64,000 bases of DNA from the NCBI GenBank assembly GCA_910585075.1, contig CAJUED010000012.1:1-64000 (forward strand), written 5' to 3'. Below are positions 25,375 through 34,592 of the stretch, one piece after another. Source of the stretch: an uncultured Lachnospiraceae bacterium. Its GTDB lineage: Bacteria; Bacillota; Clostridia; Lachnospirales; Lachnospiraceae. A program made the position numbers and the translations under genes. Numbering within the stretch: the stretch's first letter is position 1; every line of letters starts with the position of its first letter. Under the pieces are notes generated by a model. The model saw only the letters and a program-made list of their open reading frames with translations. It had not been told where the DNA came from and did no database searches.

Positions 25375-25881
25375 TTATTCCTGCGTCATTTCTTCTTCGC
25401 CTGTCGGCAGGGAATCGCCTTCACCTTCCTCCGTTTCGCTTTCACTATCCTGCGTACCTTCATCCGCCGGTGCGGGTGAACTTGTACCTGAACCTGATGT
25501 TTCTGATGTTTCCTCCGCTGTCGCGGTACCCATAATCTCCAGCATCTCTCCTGCCGTCATATCCGTACTCAGGTCATAAATGCCAGGCTGAAGCTTTCCG
25601 TGGTAAGCGGAAAGGAGCTCCTGTACAATAAACAGCTTGGCGTCCTCTATCAAACCCCTTTCTTCCAGCATCTGCGCAATTTCTTTTACGGAGTCCGTCT
25701 CTCCCACACTTACCGTGATCGTCCTTCCCCCGGAAACAGACATTGGCTGGTCTGCAAATACCCGGTACCCGAATTCGTAAGCCTGTGTGGCGCTCCGAAA
25801 AACAAATACGATAACCGCAGCGATAACCACCACCTTAATGATGGTCTCCACCACCGTACCTATTAAGTATTTAGTACTCAT
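25375..25881 (-). CDS. MltG-like membrane protein lacking the transglycosylase domain
   Basis: The 168-aa product has an N-terminal membrane helix (about 8-28) and a LysM-like segment (VSVGETDSVKEIAQMLEERGLIEDAKLF...LQPGIYDLSTDMTAGEMLEIM) as in the N-terminal half of MltG/YceG. An acidic, Ser/Glu-rich tail replaces the catalytic domain. MltG proteins are normally about 330-350 aa. The gene keeps the place of yrrL ahead of trmR. The tail reads cleanly to a stop, so this looks like a natural short form rather than a frameshift. It cannot cut glycan strands as it stands and may be a regulatory or decoy subunit. Confidence 0.75.
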   Translation of the reverse strand: MSTKYLIGTVVETIIKVVVIAAVIVFVFRSATQAYEFGYRVFADQPMSVSGGRTITVSVGETDSVKEIAQMLEERGLIEDAKLFIVQELLSAYHGKLQPGIYDLSTDMTAGEMLEIMGTATAEETSETSGSGTSSPAPADEGTQDSESETEEGEGDSLPTGEEEMTQE

Positions 25882-25926
25882 AAAACAATCATCCCTTCCT
25901 AAGTCCTAAGGCTCCCGGTAAGTCTT

Positions 25927-26259
25927 CTACTCAAAGTCCAATTCATATGCAATGGATGTATTTACCTCCTGCATCAACCGGCAGAATGCCAGCTCCGCCC
26001 TCAGGAAATCATCCACCATGGGATCTTCGCGAAACTTTTCATACTCCCGCTCAAAGACTTCCAGTCTCTGAAACAATTCATCCATCTGAGAGGTGTTTTG
26101 AATTTCATAATTTCTCCGACGGTACTCGTTGACCTTCTCGTAGAGCTCCGGGTTTTCCTTTATCTTTTCAAGCTGATAACGATATTTTCTATAAGTCTCC
26201 GTATTTTTAATTGCAGCGATAAACCCTCCTACGGCTGTTTCCATATGACTATCCAGCAT
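25927..26259 (-). CDS. YlbF-family regulator
   Basis: The 110-aa all-helical protein matches the Com_YlbF domain: AIKNTETYRKYRYQLEKIKENPELYEKVNEYRRRNYEIQ and a long second helix pair. YlbF/YmcA/YaaT proteins form a complex that affects RNase Y activity and development in Bacillus. AAGGAG precedes the ATG. It follows RNase J after 33 bases, which fits an RNA-turnover setting. Confidence 0.85.
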   Translation of the reverse strand: MLDSHMETAVGGFIAAIKNTETYRKYRYQLEKIKENPELYEKVNEYRRRNYEIQNTSQMDELFQRLEVFEREYEKFREDPMVDDFLRAELAFCRLMQEVNTSIAYELDFE

Positions 26260-26292
26260 AGCTGTCTTTTCTCCTTAATGTAAATCCTCCGC

Positions 26293-27966
26293 CTATATTT
26301 CCATTATGATAGGAAGTATCATAGGGCGGCGCTTGGTTTTTTTCCATACAAAATCGCCCAGGGCGTCTTTGATAGAGCTCTTTAGTTTTCCCCAGTCGGC
26401 GATTCCCCTGCTCAGGCAGCCGTCCACCGCCTCATTTACCACGGTCCTGGCCTCCTCCATCAGTTCATCGGATTCTCTCACATATACAAATCCCCTTGAC
26501 ACAATGTCAGGGCCACTGACCAGTTCGTCGGTGGCGCCATCTAACCCAAGCACCACAATCAAAATACCATCCTCTGCCAGATGCTGTCTGTCCCTGAGCA
26601 CAATATTTCCAACATCTCCCACGCCCAGTCCGTCTACCAGAATATCGCCTACCGGCACCTTTCCTGTTATCTGGGCTTTTTCCTGGGTCAGCTCAAGCAC
26701 GTCCCCGGAACGCAGGATAAAAATATTTTCTTTGGCAAAGCCAAGCTCCTTGGCAATCTTGGCCTGAGCCTTTAAATGCTTATATTCTCCATGAATCGGA
26801 ACCGAATATTTAGGCCGCACCAGGGTATAAATCAGCTTGATTTCCTCCTGGCAGGCATGGCCTGAAACATGCACATCCTGAAAAATAACGTCGGCCCCCT
26901 TGAGCAAAAGCTCGTTGATCACATTGGTAACCGCTTTTTCATTTCCCGGAATGGGATGGGAGGAAAAAATAACGGTATCCGTAGGCCCGATAGAGATTTT
27001 CCTGTGGTTATCCTCCGCCATACGGCTTAAGGCCGCCATGCTCTCCCCCTGGCTTCCCGTTGTAATAATGACGGTTTTCTCATCCGGATAATTTTTCAGC
27101 TGTTCAATGTCAATCAATGTATTTTCCGGAATACTTAAATATCCCAGATTGGTAGCCGTCTCAATGACACTCACCATGCTGCGCCCTTCAACCACTACCT
27201 TTCGGCCAAACTTGTAGGCCGTATTGATAATCTGCTGCACCCTGTCCACATTGGAGGCAAAGGTCGCAATGATAATACGGGTGTTTTTATGTTCCTCAAA
27301 AAGGATATCAAAAGTCCGCCCTACCGTGCGCTCTGAGGATGTAAAGCCTGTGCGCTCCGCATTGGTAGAATCGCACATCAGCGCCAGCACGCCTTTTTTA
27401 CCGATTTCTGCAAACCGCTGCAGATCAATGGCATCACCAAACACCGGTGTGTAATCCACCTTAAAGTCTCCCGTATGCACGACAATACCCGCAGGAGAAT
27501 AGATAGCCAGCGCTGCCGCATCCACAATACTGTGGTTTGTCTTGATAAATTCTATCCGGAACTGTCCTAAATTAATAGACTGTCCAAATTTGACCACTTT
27601 TCTCTTTGTATTATTGGTAAGATTATGCTCCTTTAGCTTGTTCTCAATAATTCCCATGGTCAGCTTGGTCGCATAAATAGGAACATTCACTTCCCGCAGC
27701 ACATAGGGCAGCGCACCGATATGGTCCTCATGCCCATGGGTGATGATAAATCCCTTTACCCGCTCAATGTTATTCTTTAAATAGGTCACATCCGGTATGA
27801 CCAAATCAATTCCCAGCATATCATCTTCCGGGAATGAGAGACCGCAGTCCACAACAATAATACTGTCTTCGTACTCAAAGGCAGTAATGTTCATGCCAAT
27901 CTGCTCAAGGCCACCAAGCGGAATGACCTTCAGCGCCAAGCTGCTTTTCTGTTCATTTTTTTTCAA
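26293..27966 (-). CDS. rnj: Ribonuclease J
   Basis: The 557-aa product is a beta-CASP metallo-beta-lactamase nuclease with the zinc motif THGHEDHIGALPYVL, later His/Asp ligands (HTGDFKVDYTPV, HVSGHACQEE) and the RNase J C-terminal domain. It degrades and processes RNA from 5' ends and internally. The start is TTG with GAGG nine bases upstream. The gene is followed closely by ylbF. The region upstream (27967-28288) has no supported gene. Confidence 0.93.
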   Translation of the reverse strand: MKKNEQKSSLALKVIPLGGLEQIGMNITAFEYEDSIIVVDCGLSFPEDDMLGIDLVIPDVTYLKNNIERVKGFIITHGHEDHIGALPYVLREVNVPIYATKLTMGIIENKLKEHNLTNNTKRKVVKFGQSINLGQFRIEFIKTNHSIVDAAALAIYSPAGIVVHTGDFKVDYTPVFGDAIDLQRFAEIGKKGVLALMCDSTNAERTGFTSSERTVGRTFDILFEEHKNTRIIIATFASNVDRVQQIINTAYKFGRKVVVEGRSMVSVIETATNLGYLSIPENTLIDIEQLKNYPDEKTVIITTGSQGESMAALSRMAEDNHRKISIGPTDTVIFSSHPIPGNEKAVTNVINELLLKGADVIFQDVHVSGHACQEEIKLIYTLVRPKYSVPIHGEYKHLKAQAKIAKELGFAKENIFILRSGDVLELTQEKAQITGKVPVGDILVDGLGVGDVGNIVLRDRQHLAEDGILIVVLGLDGATDELVSGPDIVSRGFVYVRESDELMEEARTVVNEAVDGCLSRGIADWGKLKSSIKDALGDFVWKKTKRRPMILPIIMEI

Positions 27967-28288
27967 TCAGTTTTACCTCTACTTTCTTTGCAGCACCTGC
28001 GCAGGCTTCCTATCATAGCCTAACCAAAATCATAACGGCACGGACAACCGCTTGTCCCTAAGACCATTATTTATCTTTCTGATTACGAAATAAAAAAGTT
28101 GCTCCGCCACAGTTCCCGCATTTTTTATAAACAACTGCCGTTTTTCCTCAGAGCATTTCAAACACGCTCCGGGCAGTCTGTTTCCCTTTTTTAAAATCAT
28201 TTTCTTGAAACTTTTTCCCGAAATTCTTTTCTTAAAATCCATTTCTTGAAATCTATTTCATGAAATCTCTTTCATATGCTCCTGCGCC
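27967..28288. other. Intergenic region upstream of RNase J
   Basis: About 320 bases without a convincing gene. One minus-strand frame (28030-28242) has a poor start and no family signature. Near 28200-28280 the sequence TTTCTTGAAATC and close variants recur several times, a low-complexity direct-repeat patch. Confidence 0.5.
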
Positions 28289-28543
28289 TTACATAAGCGC
28301 AACATCCTCAAGGAGATTTTCGAAGACCTCCGCCACTGCGGACATTTCCGTATCGTCATCCACGATCTCGTAGATGCTTTCCCCGGTCTTCTGCTCCGTA
28401 ATCTCCTTCAATATGAGAGCCTCTCCGTCCCCTTTCTGGGTGTCAGTCACCAGAATATACTGCTTCCCACCCAGCTTTGTCTGTTCTAAAATATAAAACT
28501 CCACACTTTCTCCTGTGTCAAGTGTAAATTTGATTTTTTCCAA
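28289..28543 (-). CDS. DUF1292-domain protein (YrzB-like)
   Basis: The 84-aa product fits the DUF1292 family: FTLDTGESVEFYILEQTKLGGKQYILV, then an acidic end EVFENLLEDVA. The start is TTG with AGGAGAG eight bases upstream, and the preceding gene's TAA is immediately adjacent. The order ireB-ruvX-DUF1292 is conserved across Firmicutes. The function is unknown. Confidence 0.88.
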   Translation of the reverse strand: MEKIKFTLDTGESVEFYILEQTKLGGKQYILVTDTQKGDGEALILKEITEQKTGESIYEIVDDDTEMSAVAEVFENLLEDVALM

Positions 28544-28969
28544 TTATTTTTCTCTCCTGAAGTCCAAAAATCCCTGTAAAATAAGCACAGCTGCAATTTT
28601 ATCCACGTATTCTTTACGATTCTCTCTGCGTATTCCTGCCTCTATCATTGCCTTATCAGCGGCAACGGTGGTAAGTCTTTCATCCCATGTATGTACAGGC
28701 AGCCCCGTGCGCCTCTCTAACTTGTCCTTAAATGCAAGGGTAATCTCCACCCTTGGCCCTAACGTATCGTTCATATTCTTGGGAAGGCCCAAAACGATTT
28801 CTTCTACCTGATATTCCTCTATCAGTGCTTCTATCCTTGCCAATGTCTGACGTAATTTATTTTCTTCTTTTCTTCTTATAATTTCTATTCCCTGGGCCGT
28901 AATAAGCAGAGGATCACTGATCGCCACGCCTACTGTTTTCGCCCCGAAATCCAAACCCATAATCCGCAT
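28544..28969 (-). CDS. ruvX: RuvX/YqgF Holliday-junction resolvase-fold nuclease
   Basis: The 141-aa RNase-H-like protein shows the start MRIMGLDFGAKTVGVAISDP, the central EEIVLGLPKNM and TWDERLTT, with the expected catalytic acidic residues. Members act in 5' maturation of 16S rRNA and possibly on Holliday junctions. The ATG at 28969 was selected as it matches family start and has GGAAAG upstream. A GTG at 28999 is an alternative. Confidence 0.9.
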   Translation of the reverse strand: MRIMGLDFGAKTVGVAISDPLLITAQGIEIIRRKEENKLRQTLARIEALIEEYQVEEIVLGLPKNMNDTLGPRVEITLAFKDKLERRTGLPVHTWDERLTTVAADKAMIEAGIRRENRKEYVDKIAAVLILQGFLDFRREK

Positions 28970-29059
28970 ATTTTTACGCTTTCCGTTATTTGACCGCACT
29001 TTTACCGCAATTACCCCTCCGGTCTGAGCTTCACTTCAGGCTGGCCGGGATCATACTTC

Positions 29060-29320
29060 TTATTTCCAGTGGCTGCTTTTAATATATTCCGTCAGCATTT
29101 CTTCCACCAGCTCATCACGCTCCACTTTCATAATCATGCTTCTGGCATTTTTGTAGCTGGTGATGTATGTGGGATCTCCTGACATAATATATCCTACAAT
29201 CTGGTTCACAGGATTATACCCCTTCTCGGTCAGTGCCGCATATACATCTGCAAGTATTTCTTTCACGCTTGTATTATCTGTCTCTACCTTGAAAAACTGT
29301 GTATTACCAAAATCCTGCAT
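29060..29320 (-). CDS. ireB: IreB-family regulatory phosphoprotein
   Basis: The 86-aa product matches the IreB/UPF0297 family: NTQFFKVETDNTSVKEIL, YNPVNQIVGYIMSGDPTYITSYKNAR, EMLTEYI. In Enterococcus IreB is phosphorylated by the IreK kinase on Thr residues near its N-terminus and alters cephalosporin resistance. Thr-7 and Thr-14 are available here, but whether they are used is not visible. GAGGTG precedes the ATG. Confidence 0.92.
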   Translation of the reverse strand: MQDFGNTQFFKVETDNTSVKEILADVYAALTEKGYNPVNQIVGYIMSGDPTYITSYKNARSMIMKVERDELVEEMLTEYIKSSHWK

Positions 29321-29416
29321 AAATAAACACCTCTTAATACCTTATACTGTCAATTCCGTCGGAAAGCTTCGCTCTCAAGTCCTATCTTATTATCTTACTC
29401 CATTTTACTGTAAAAT

Positions 29417-30781
29417 TCAATGTGTTTGCGGCTGAAACAGCAAAATATCTGCTTCCGGGAAGTCTGTCAGCACACCTTTTACAATCTGACCGGACAGATT
29501 TTCCTCCGTCCTGCAGGCTGCGCGGATGTATTCCCGGGTATGGCCGATTTGATATTTTTTGCCGTTTATCGTTTTTTCCTCCTCAAACAGCACTTCTGTC
29601 TGCTTATGTAAATGCGTTTCCCTGTACTTGCGCGACATTTCCCCTTCAAGCCTTAAAAGCTCATTGCTCCGCAATGTTTTCTCCGCCTCAGGAATCTGTC
29701 CTTCCATATCCGCAGCAACAGTCCCTTTTCTTTTTGAATATTTAAAAATATGCATTTCATAAAAACCGATTTTTTGTAAAAAAGCTTTTGTCTCCTCAAA
29801 TTCCTCCTGTGTCTCCCCAGGGAATCCCACAATCACATCTGTTGTAATTGCCGGATTGTCAAAATATTTTCTTAAAATACATACCTTTTCATAGTATTCC
29901 TCTGTGGAATACTTTCTATTCATCCTTTCAAGCACACCGTCGCAGCCGCTTTGCAATGAAAGATGGAAATGGGGGCATAGCTTGGAGCACTCAGAAAGCC
30001 GGTTTACAAATTCCTCCGTGATGATTCTGGGCTCCAGGGAGCCTAAGCGGATGCGCTCTATCCCCTCCTGCTGCTGCACATGCTCTATCAGCTCTAACAG
30101 TCTGCTTTCGGAAAAATCGTTTCCCTTTGTCATACCATAAGAGCTTAAGTGAATGCCGGTGAGAACCACCTCACGGTAACCATTCCGTGAAAGTCTTCCT
30201 ACTTCCTCTACCACATCCTGCATTTCCCTGCTTCGAATCCTGCCCCGGGCATAGGGAATAATGCAGTAGGAGCAAAACTGATTGCAGCCGTCCTGCACCT
30301 TAATGAATGCCCTGGTGTGCTCCGCCGTGCAACAAAGCTCCATAGCCTCATACTCGTCCGTGCGGCCAATATCGATTATTGTTCTTCCCTGCAGGGTTTT
30401 GCAGGCGGTTTCGCTTAAAGTTTTATCTTTTTCTCTGTTTGCCAGAAATTCTTCCAATATTGGAATCAAATCCTTTTTCCTGTTATTGCCTATGGCCAGG
30501 TCTATGCTTACATCCTTAAGAGCGTCCTCTTTCCCTGCCTGCACATAACAGCCCACGGCCACCACAACAGCCTCCGGGTTCCGCTTTTTAGCCCTGTGGA
30601 GCATCTGCCTGCTTTTCCTGTCCGCAATGTTTGTTACCGTACAGGTATTGATAATATAGATGTCAGCCTTCTCATCAAATGGTACAATTCTATAACCCTT
30701 TTCCTGCATAATCTGTTGCATATAATCCATTTCATATCCGTTTACTTTACATCCAAGGTTGTGAAATGCCACACTTTTCAT
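29417..30781 (-). CDS. mtaB: tRNA t6A37 methylthiotransferase MtaB
   Basis: The 454-aa product has the methylthiotransferase domain order: N-terminal UPF0004 with three Cys (LGCKVN, NTCTVT, VGCYVQ), the radical-SAM motif CNQFCSYC near residue 167, and a C-terminal TRAM. It adds a methylthio group to t6A at position 37 of ANN-decoding tRNAs. AAAGGG precedes the ATG. The start HNLGCKVN is typical for MtaB rather than MiaB or RimO. Confidence 0.92.
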   Translation of the reverse strand: MKSVAFHNLGCKVNGYEMDYMQQIMQEKGYRIVPFDEKADIYIINTCTVTNIADRKSRQMLHRAKKRNPEAVVVAVGCYVQAGKEDALKDVSIDLAIGNNRKKDLIPILEEFLANREKDKTLSETACKTLQGRTIIDIGRTDEYEAMELCCTAEHTRAFIKVQDGCNQFCSYCIIPYARGRIRSREMQDVVEEVGRLSRNGYREVVLTGIHLSSYGMTKGNDFSESRLLELIEHVQQQEGIERIRLGSLEPRIITEEFVNRLSECSKLCPHFHLSLQSGCDGVLERMNRKYSTEEYYEKVCILRKYFDNPAITTDVIVGFPGETQEEFEETKAFLQKIGFYEMHIFKYSKRKGTVAADMEGQIPEAEKTLRSNELLRLEGEMSRKYRETHLHKQTEVLFEEEKTINGKKYQIGHTREYIRAACRTEENLSGQIVKGVLTDFPEADILLFQPQTH

Positions 30782-30914
30782 GCTGACCCTTTCTTTTTTT
30801 GTACTGTTTTATCATTGACTTTTCCCCGACAACCCTTTACTATAATAACACAGGGTATCAAGCGCTGCCTTGTAAGGCAGCCTATTGATGAAAAGTAAAA
30901 GGAGGTAAATGAAA

Positions 30915-31145
30915 ATGAAAACAGTACAGATTTCGTTAAATTCAATTGATAAGGTTAAATCTTTTGTAAATGATATTTCAAAATTTGATTATGATTTTGA
31001 TTTAGTATCCGGCAGATATGTGATTGATGCTAAATCTATCATGGGTATTTTCAGTCTGGATTTATCCAAACCTATCGATTTGAATATCCATGCGGAAGAC
31101 AACATCGACGCAGTTCTCGAAGCTTTAAAACCGTACATGATTTAA
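30915..31145 (+). CDS. HPr-like protein without the phosphorylatable histidine
   Basis: The 76-aa product has the HPr fold pattern (TVQISLNSIDKVKSFVNDISKF ... VIDAKSIMGIFSLDLSKPI) with the Ser-46-type segment KSIMGIFSL kept. The His-15 region normally reading LHARPA is replaced by NSIDKVK, so it cannot carry phosphate from EI. It resembles Crh or other regulatory HPr relatives. The ATG at 30915 was preferred because AAAGGAGG at 30898-30905 is nine bases away; the ATG at 30909 is too close. It may bind a regulator such as CcpA, which is inference. Confidence 0.78.
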   Translation: MKTVQISLNSIDKVKSFVNDISKFDYDFDLVSGRYVIDAKSIMGIFSLDLSKPIDLNIHAEDNIDAVLEALKPYMI

Positions 31146-31190
31146 TCTACATATTTCAGTAAATCTATGATTTATCTATGATGTATCTAT

Positions 31191-31217
31191 GAGCTGGCTT
31201 TTGCCAGCTCATTTGTT
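31191..31217 (+). terminator. Terminator after the HPr-like gene
   Basis: GAGCTGGC and GCCAGCTC pair across a TTTT loop, followed by ATTTGTTTA. The ten bases before thiI's stop codon are also T-rich on the other side. Three copies of ATCTATGA lie just upstream (31163-31190). Confidence 0.75.
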
Positions 31218-31226
31218 TAATACTCT

Positions 31227-32417
31227 TTAATTTGAATGCCACCGTACAATCTCCACCTCATCCGTTTCGATTGCCTTTCTCACCAGCTCGTCCATTTCTT
31301 CCCCAAGCTTTGACTCATGCCGTTTAATCACATTCAAATTAGGCTTTGTCACAGGATGCTTCGCCACGAAAATGGTACAGCAATCCTCGTAAGGCAGAAT
31401 AGAAGTCTCGTAAGTTCCTATTTTTTCCGCCACACTCACAATCTCCATCTTATCAAACCCAATCAGCGGACGGAAAACCGGCAGCTTACACACCTCATTG
31501 GTCACGGCCAGAGACTGTACCGTCTGGGATGCCACCTGGCCAATGCTTTCTCCCGTAATCAATCCCAGGCAGTCATTTTTCTCCGCCAGCATCTCTGCAA
31601 TCCGCATCATATATCTGCGCATGATAATCGTAAGCTCCTCGTGAGGGCATTTATCATAAATGTACAACTGAATATCCGTAAAATTAATGGTATGGAGATA
31701 GACCGCTCCGGCATATTTGGAAACCTGTTTTGCCAAATCCACTACCTTCTGTTTTGCTCTGTCGCTGGTATATGGGGGCGCATGGAAATAAACCGCGTCT
31801 ATTTTTACCCCGCGCTTGGCAATCATATATCCCGCCACCGGCGAATCAATTCCCCCCGACAAAAGAAGCATTGCTTTTCCGTTGCTGCCCACCGGCATAC
31901 CGCCGGGCCCCGGTATTTCCATGGAATAAATATAAATTTTTTCACGAATCTCCACATGCAGCATCACATCAGGTTCATGGACGTCCACCCGCATCTGGGG
32001 GAAGGCATCAAGCACTGCGCCTCCTAACTCTCTGCTCACCTCCATGGAATCCATGGGGTAATTCTTCCTTGCCCTTCTGGTGTGAACCTTAAAGGTAATG
32101 TTCTTATCAGCATATACCTTGTCCACATAATCTATGACCGCCTCAGCCAGCTTCTCATACCCTTCGTCCTCCACATGGACAACCGGACAGATGCCCGAAA
32201 TACCAAATACTGTCTTTAAGTTTTCCACAGTATCTTCAAAGTCAAAATCTGACATTGCATGTACATAAATTCTTCCGTCGGTGCGCGTCACCTTAAATTC
32301 GCCTTCACACCTTTTCAGGGCGTACTTAATCTGATGGACAAGCGCGTCCTCAAACAAATATTTATTCTTTCCTTTTACGCCAATTTCCGCATATTTAATT
32401 AAAAAAGCACTAAACAT
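31227..32417 (-). CDS. thiI: tRNA 4-thiouridine synthase ThiI
   Basis: The 396-aa product has an N-terminal ferredoxin-like/THUMP part (FSAFLIKYAEIGVKGKNKY), then an adenylation PP-loop LLLSGGIDSPVAGYMI and a C-terminal half without a rhodanese domain. It adenylates U8 of tRNA and adds sulfur supplied by the desulfurase. The next gene upstream on this strand is a cysteine desulfurase, the usual partner. The absence of the rhodanese extension is typical in Gram-positive bacteria. Confidence 0.92.
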   Translation of the reverse strand: MFSAFLIKYAEIGVKGKNKYLFEDALVHQIKYALKRCEGEFKVTRTDGRIYVHAMSDFDFEDTVENLKTVFGISGICPVVHVEDEGYEKLAEAVIDYVDKVYADKNITFKVHTRRARKNYPMDSMEVSRELGGAVLDAFPQMRVDVHEPDVMLHVEIREKIYIYSMEIPGPGGMPVGSNGKAMLLLSGGIDSPVAGYMIAKRGVKIDAVYFHAPPYTSDRAKQKVVDLAKQVSKYAGAVYLHTINFTDIQLYIYDKCPHEELTIIMRRYMMRIAEMLAEKNDCLGLITGESIGQVASQTVQSLAVTNEVCKLPVFRPLIGFDKMEIVSVAEKIGTYETSILPYEDCCTIFVAKHPVTKPNLNVIKRHESKLGEEMDELVRKAIETDEVEIVRWHSN

Positions 32418-32547
32418 ATTTCCTCTTTTCTTTATCTGTTCTCTCTGTAACCACAGGCCTGCAGTTCAGGTATACAAAGTTCCAATTGTAAAAGCCCAAA
32501 CTGCCGCCTGCCTCATGTTCCCCACAGATTCGGTCAACCCTGATCTT

Positions 32548-33702
32548 TTATTGTCTGGTGTATCTTCTGAGCATGGGAATGATATCATGCAGCATCTGTA
32601 AAGTATAGTCGATTTCCTCCATGGTTGTAAAGACCGAAAAGCTAAAACGTATTGTGGATCCAAGCAGTTCGGAAGGAATTCCCATAGCCCGCAGTGTTGC
32701 AGAGGGCTGGGGCTTGTGGGCCGAGCAGGCGCTTCCCGCCGAAACATAAATTCCTTTGTCCTCTAACGCATGAAGAATCACCTCGCTGCGAACCCCTTTA
32801 AAAGAAACGCTCACAATATGAGGCGCCCCGGTTTCATCCGGATGCCCGTTTATCACCGTGCCCTCTATTTTCCGTACGCCGTCCACGAAGGCCCTCTTTA
32901 AACCGTACAGCTTTTCCACTTCCCCATCCAAATTGCCGTAAATCATTTCAATGGCCTTGGCCATGCCCGCAATAGCCGGAACACTTTCCGTACCGGAGCG
33001 AAGGCCATTTTGCTGTCCGCCTCCAAAAACAACAGGTTTAATTTTTACTTTTTCATCTACATATAAAAATCCAATTCCTTTGGGACCATGAATTTTATGC
33101 CCGCTGACAGACAGCAAGTCTATTTTCATTCTTTTAGGATAGATTCTATATTTTCCATATCCCTGTACCCCGTCCACATGAAACAGGATTCTGGGATTCA
33201 TTCCCTTTATCAGCGCTCCTGCCTCCGCAATGGGCTGCAGGGAGCCCACCTCATTGTTGGTGTGCATAATAGAAACCAGTATGGTTTCCCCTGTAATGGC
33301 ACGCTGCAAATCTTCCGGACGGATGCATCCCTTTTCATCCACCGGCAGGTAAGTTACCCTAAAGCCTTCTTCCTCCAAATGTTTCATTGTCTGGAGAATT
33401 GCAGGATGCTCGATCTGTGTGGTAATCAAATGCCGGCCACTCCTGCAGTTTGCATGTGCGCATCCAATCAGCGCAAGATTATCTGATTCTGTTCCTCCCG
33501 AAGTAAAAAATATTTCTTTTTCGTTTACTTTTAAATTTCTGGCAATTACATCCTTTGCATAGCGGATATATTTCTCCGCCTCAACGCCCTTTCTGTGAAG
33601 ACTGGATGGATTTCCGTAATCCTCGCACATGACCCGGGTCATCAGGGCGGCCGCCTCATCAAAGCATCTGGTGGTTGCCGAATTATCTAAATATACCTCC
33701 AT
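32548..33702 (-). CDS. Cysteine desulfurase (NifS/IscS class)
   Basis: The 384-aa PLP enzyme has the Lys of the Schiff base in VSGHKIHGPKG, the His in TQIEHPAI, and the sulfur-accepting Cys in SAGSACSAH. It takes sulfur from cysteine for tRNA thiolation and probably Fe-S work. Its position 130 bases before thiI points to tRNA 4-thiouridine. The ATG at 33702 matches the family's usual start (MEVYLDNSAT); a longer TTG frame at 33735 is unlikely. Confidence 0.9.
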   Translation of the reverse strand: MEVYLDNSATTRCFDEAAALMTRVMCEDYGNPSSLHRKGVEAEKYIRYAKDVIARNLKVNEKEIFFTSGGTESDNLALIGCAHANCRSGRHLITTQIEHPAILQTMKHLEEEGFRVTYLPVDEKGCIRPEDLQRAITGETILVSIMHTNNEVGSLQPIAEAGALIKGMNPRILFHVDGVQGYGKYRIYPKRMKIDLLSVSGHKIHGPKGIGFLYVDEKVKIKPVVFGGGQQNGLRSGTESVPAIAGMAKAIEMIYGNLDGEVEKLYGLKRAFVDGVRKIEGTVINGHPDETGAPHIVSVSFKGVRSEVILHALEDKGIYVSAGSACSAHKPQPSATLRAMGIPSELLGSTIRFSFSVFTTMEEIDYTLQMLHDIIPMLRRYTRQ

Positions 33703-33793
33703 AACTGTCACTGGCCTTTCCGAACAAAATCGCAACAGCCCGGCCCTAGGCCTGCTGTTACAAATGCTCTTTTATCCTACAATTATTATATGA

Positions 33794-34534
33794 TTACTGC
33801 TCCAAATGGTACATTATAATAGAAAGAACTGTCATCCCGGCAGTTTCTGTCCTCAGAATCCGCTTTCCCAATGTGATGGGGATGATGCCTTCCCTTACCG
33901 CATCTTCAATTTCTTCCTCTGCAAAACCTCCCTCAGGCCCGATAAAAACCGCAATATCCTCCCCGGGCTTAAGGCCGCTGATGATTTCCCTTGTCTTATC
34001 CATCCCTTCCGCAAGCTCATAGGGAATAAGCCTGGTCTTTGCCATCCTGCTGTAAGCAATGGCTTCCTTAAAGCTCATCACATTTTGTACCTTTGGAATC
34101 ATCCCTCTTTTGCTCTGTTTGGCAGCAGCCTCGGCAATCCCCTGCCATCTTGAGACTTTATTTTTAGCCTTCCCCGCATCCAGCTTTACCACCGCACGCT
34201 TTACCGCAACCGGTATGATTTCATATACTCCCAGTTCCACAGCCTTTTGGATAATCCATTCCATTTTATCCGCCTTGGGCAGTCCCTGAAAAAGATAAAT
34301 TTTCGAGGGAAGCTCTACCCCTTCCTCCCGTACAAAGCGCACCTCACAGATAACCTCATCCTCGCTCAAGGAGCAAATACCACATCGATACTCCTTTCCG
34401 TCCGCCCCGCTCAACACGGAAATTTCCTCTCCGGGCTTCATGCGGAGCACGTTCTTCATGTGGTTCACATCTTTTCCGGTTATGATAACCTTATTTCCCT
34501 GAATCTGTCCGGGTTCTACAAAAAATTGATACAT
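33794..34534 (-). CDS. rsmE: 16S rRNA m3U1498 methyltransferase RsmE
   Basis: The 246-aa SPOUT-class product has the PUA-like start (YQFFVEPGQIQGNKVIITGKDVNHMKNVLRMKPGEEI) and the knot motifs IGPEGGFAEEEIE and LGKRILRTETA. It methylates U1498 of 16S rRNA. GGAGGA lies immediately before the ATG. It follows prmA in the order prmA-rsmE that is common in bacteria. Confidence 0.92.
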   Translation of the reverse strand: MYQFFVEPGQIQGNKVIITGKDVNHMKNVLRMKPGEEISVLSGADGKEYRCGICSLSEDEVICEVRFVREEGVELPSKIYLFQGLPKADKMEWIIQKAVELGVYEIIPVAVKRAVVKLDAGKAKNKVSRWQGIAEAAAKQSKRGMIPKVQNVMSFKEAIAYSRMAKTRLIPYELAEGMDKTREIISGLKPGEDIAVFIGPEGGFAEEEIEDAVREGIIPITLGKRILRTETAGMTVLSIIMYHLEQ

Positions 34535-34592
34535 TCCTCCGCCCTGCCTGTTTACATTCTATTTCCCACTCTATGCAATGCCATAAGCTTCA

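Noticed and set aside
28030..28242. Minus-strand 70-aa frame upstream of RNase J
   Set aside because: No ribosome-binding site, no family resemblance, and it lies in a low-complexity repeat patch.
31163..31190. CRISPR-like repeats
   Set aside because: Only three eight-base units with almost no spacer; not a CRISPR array.
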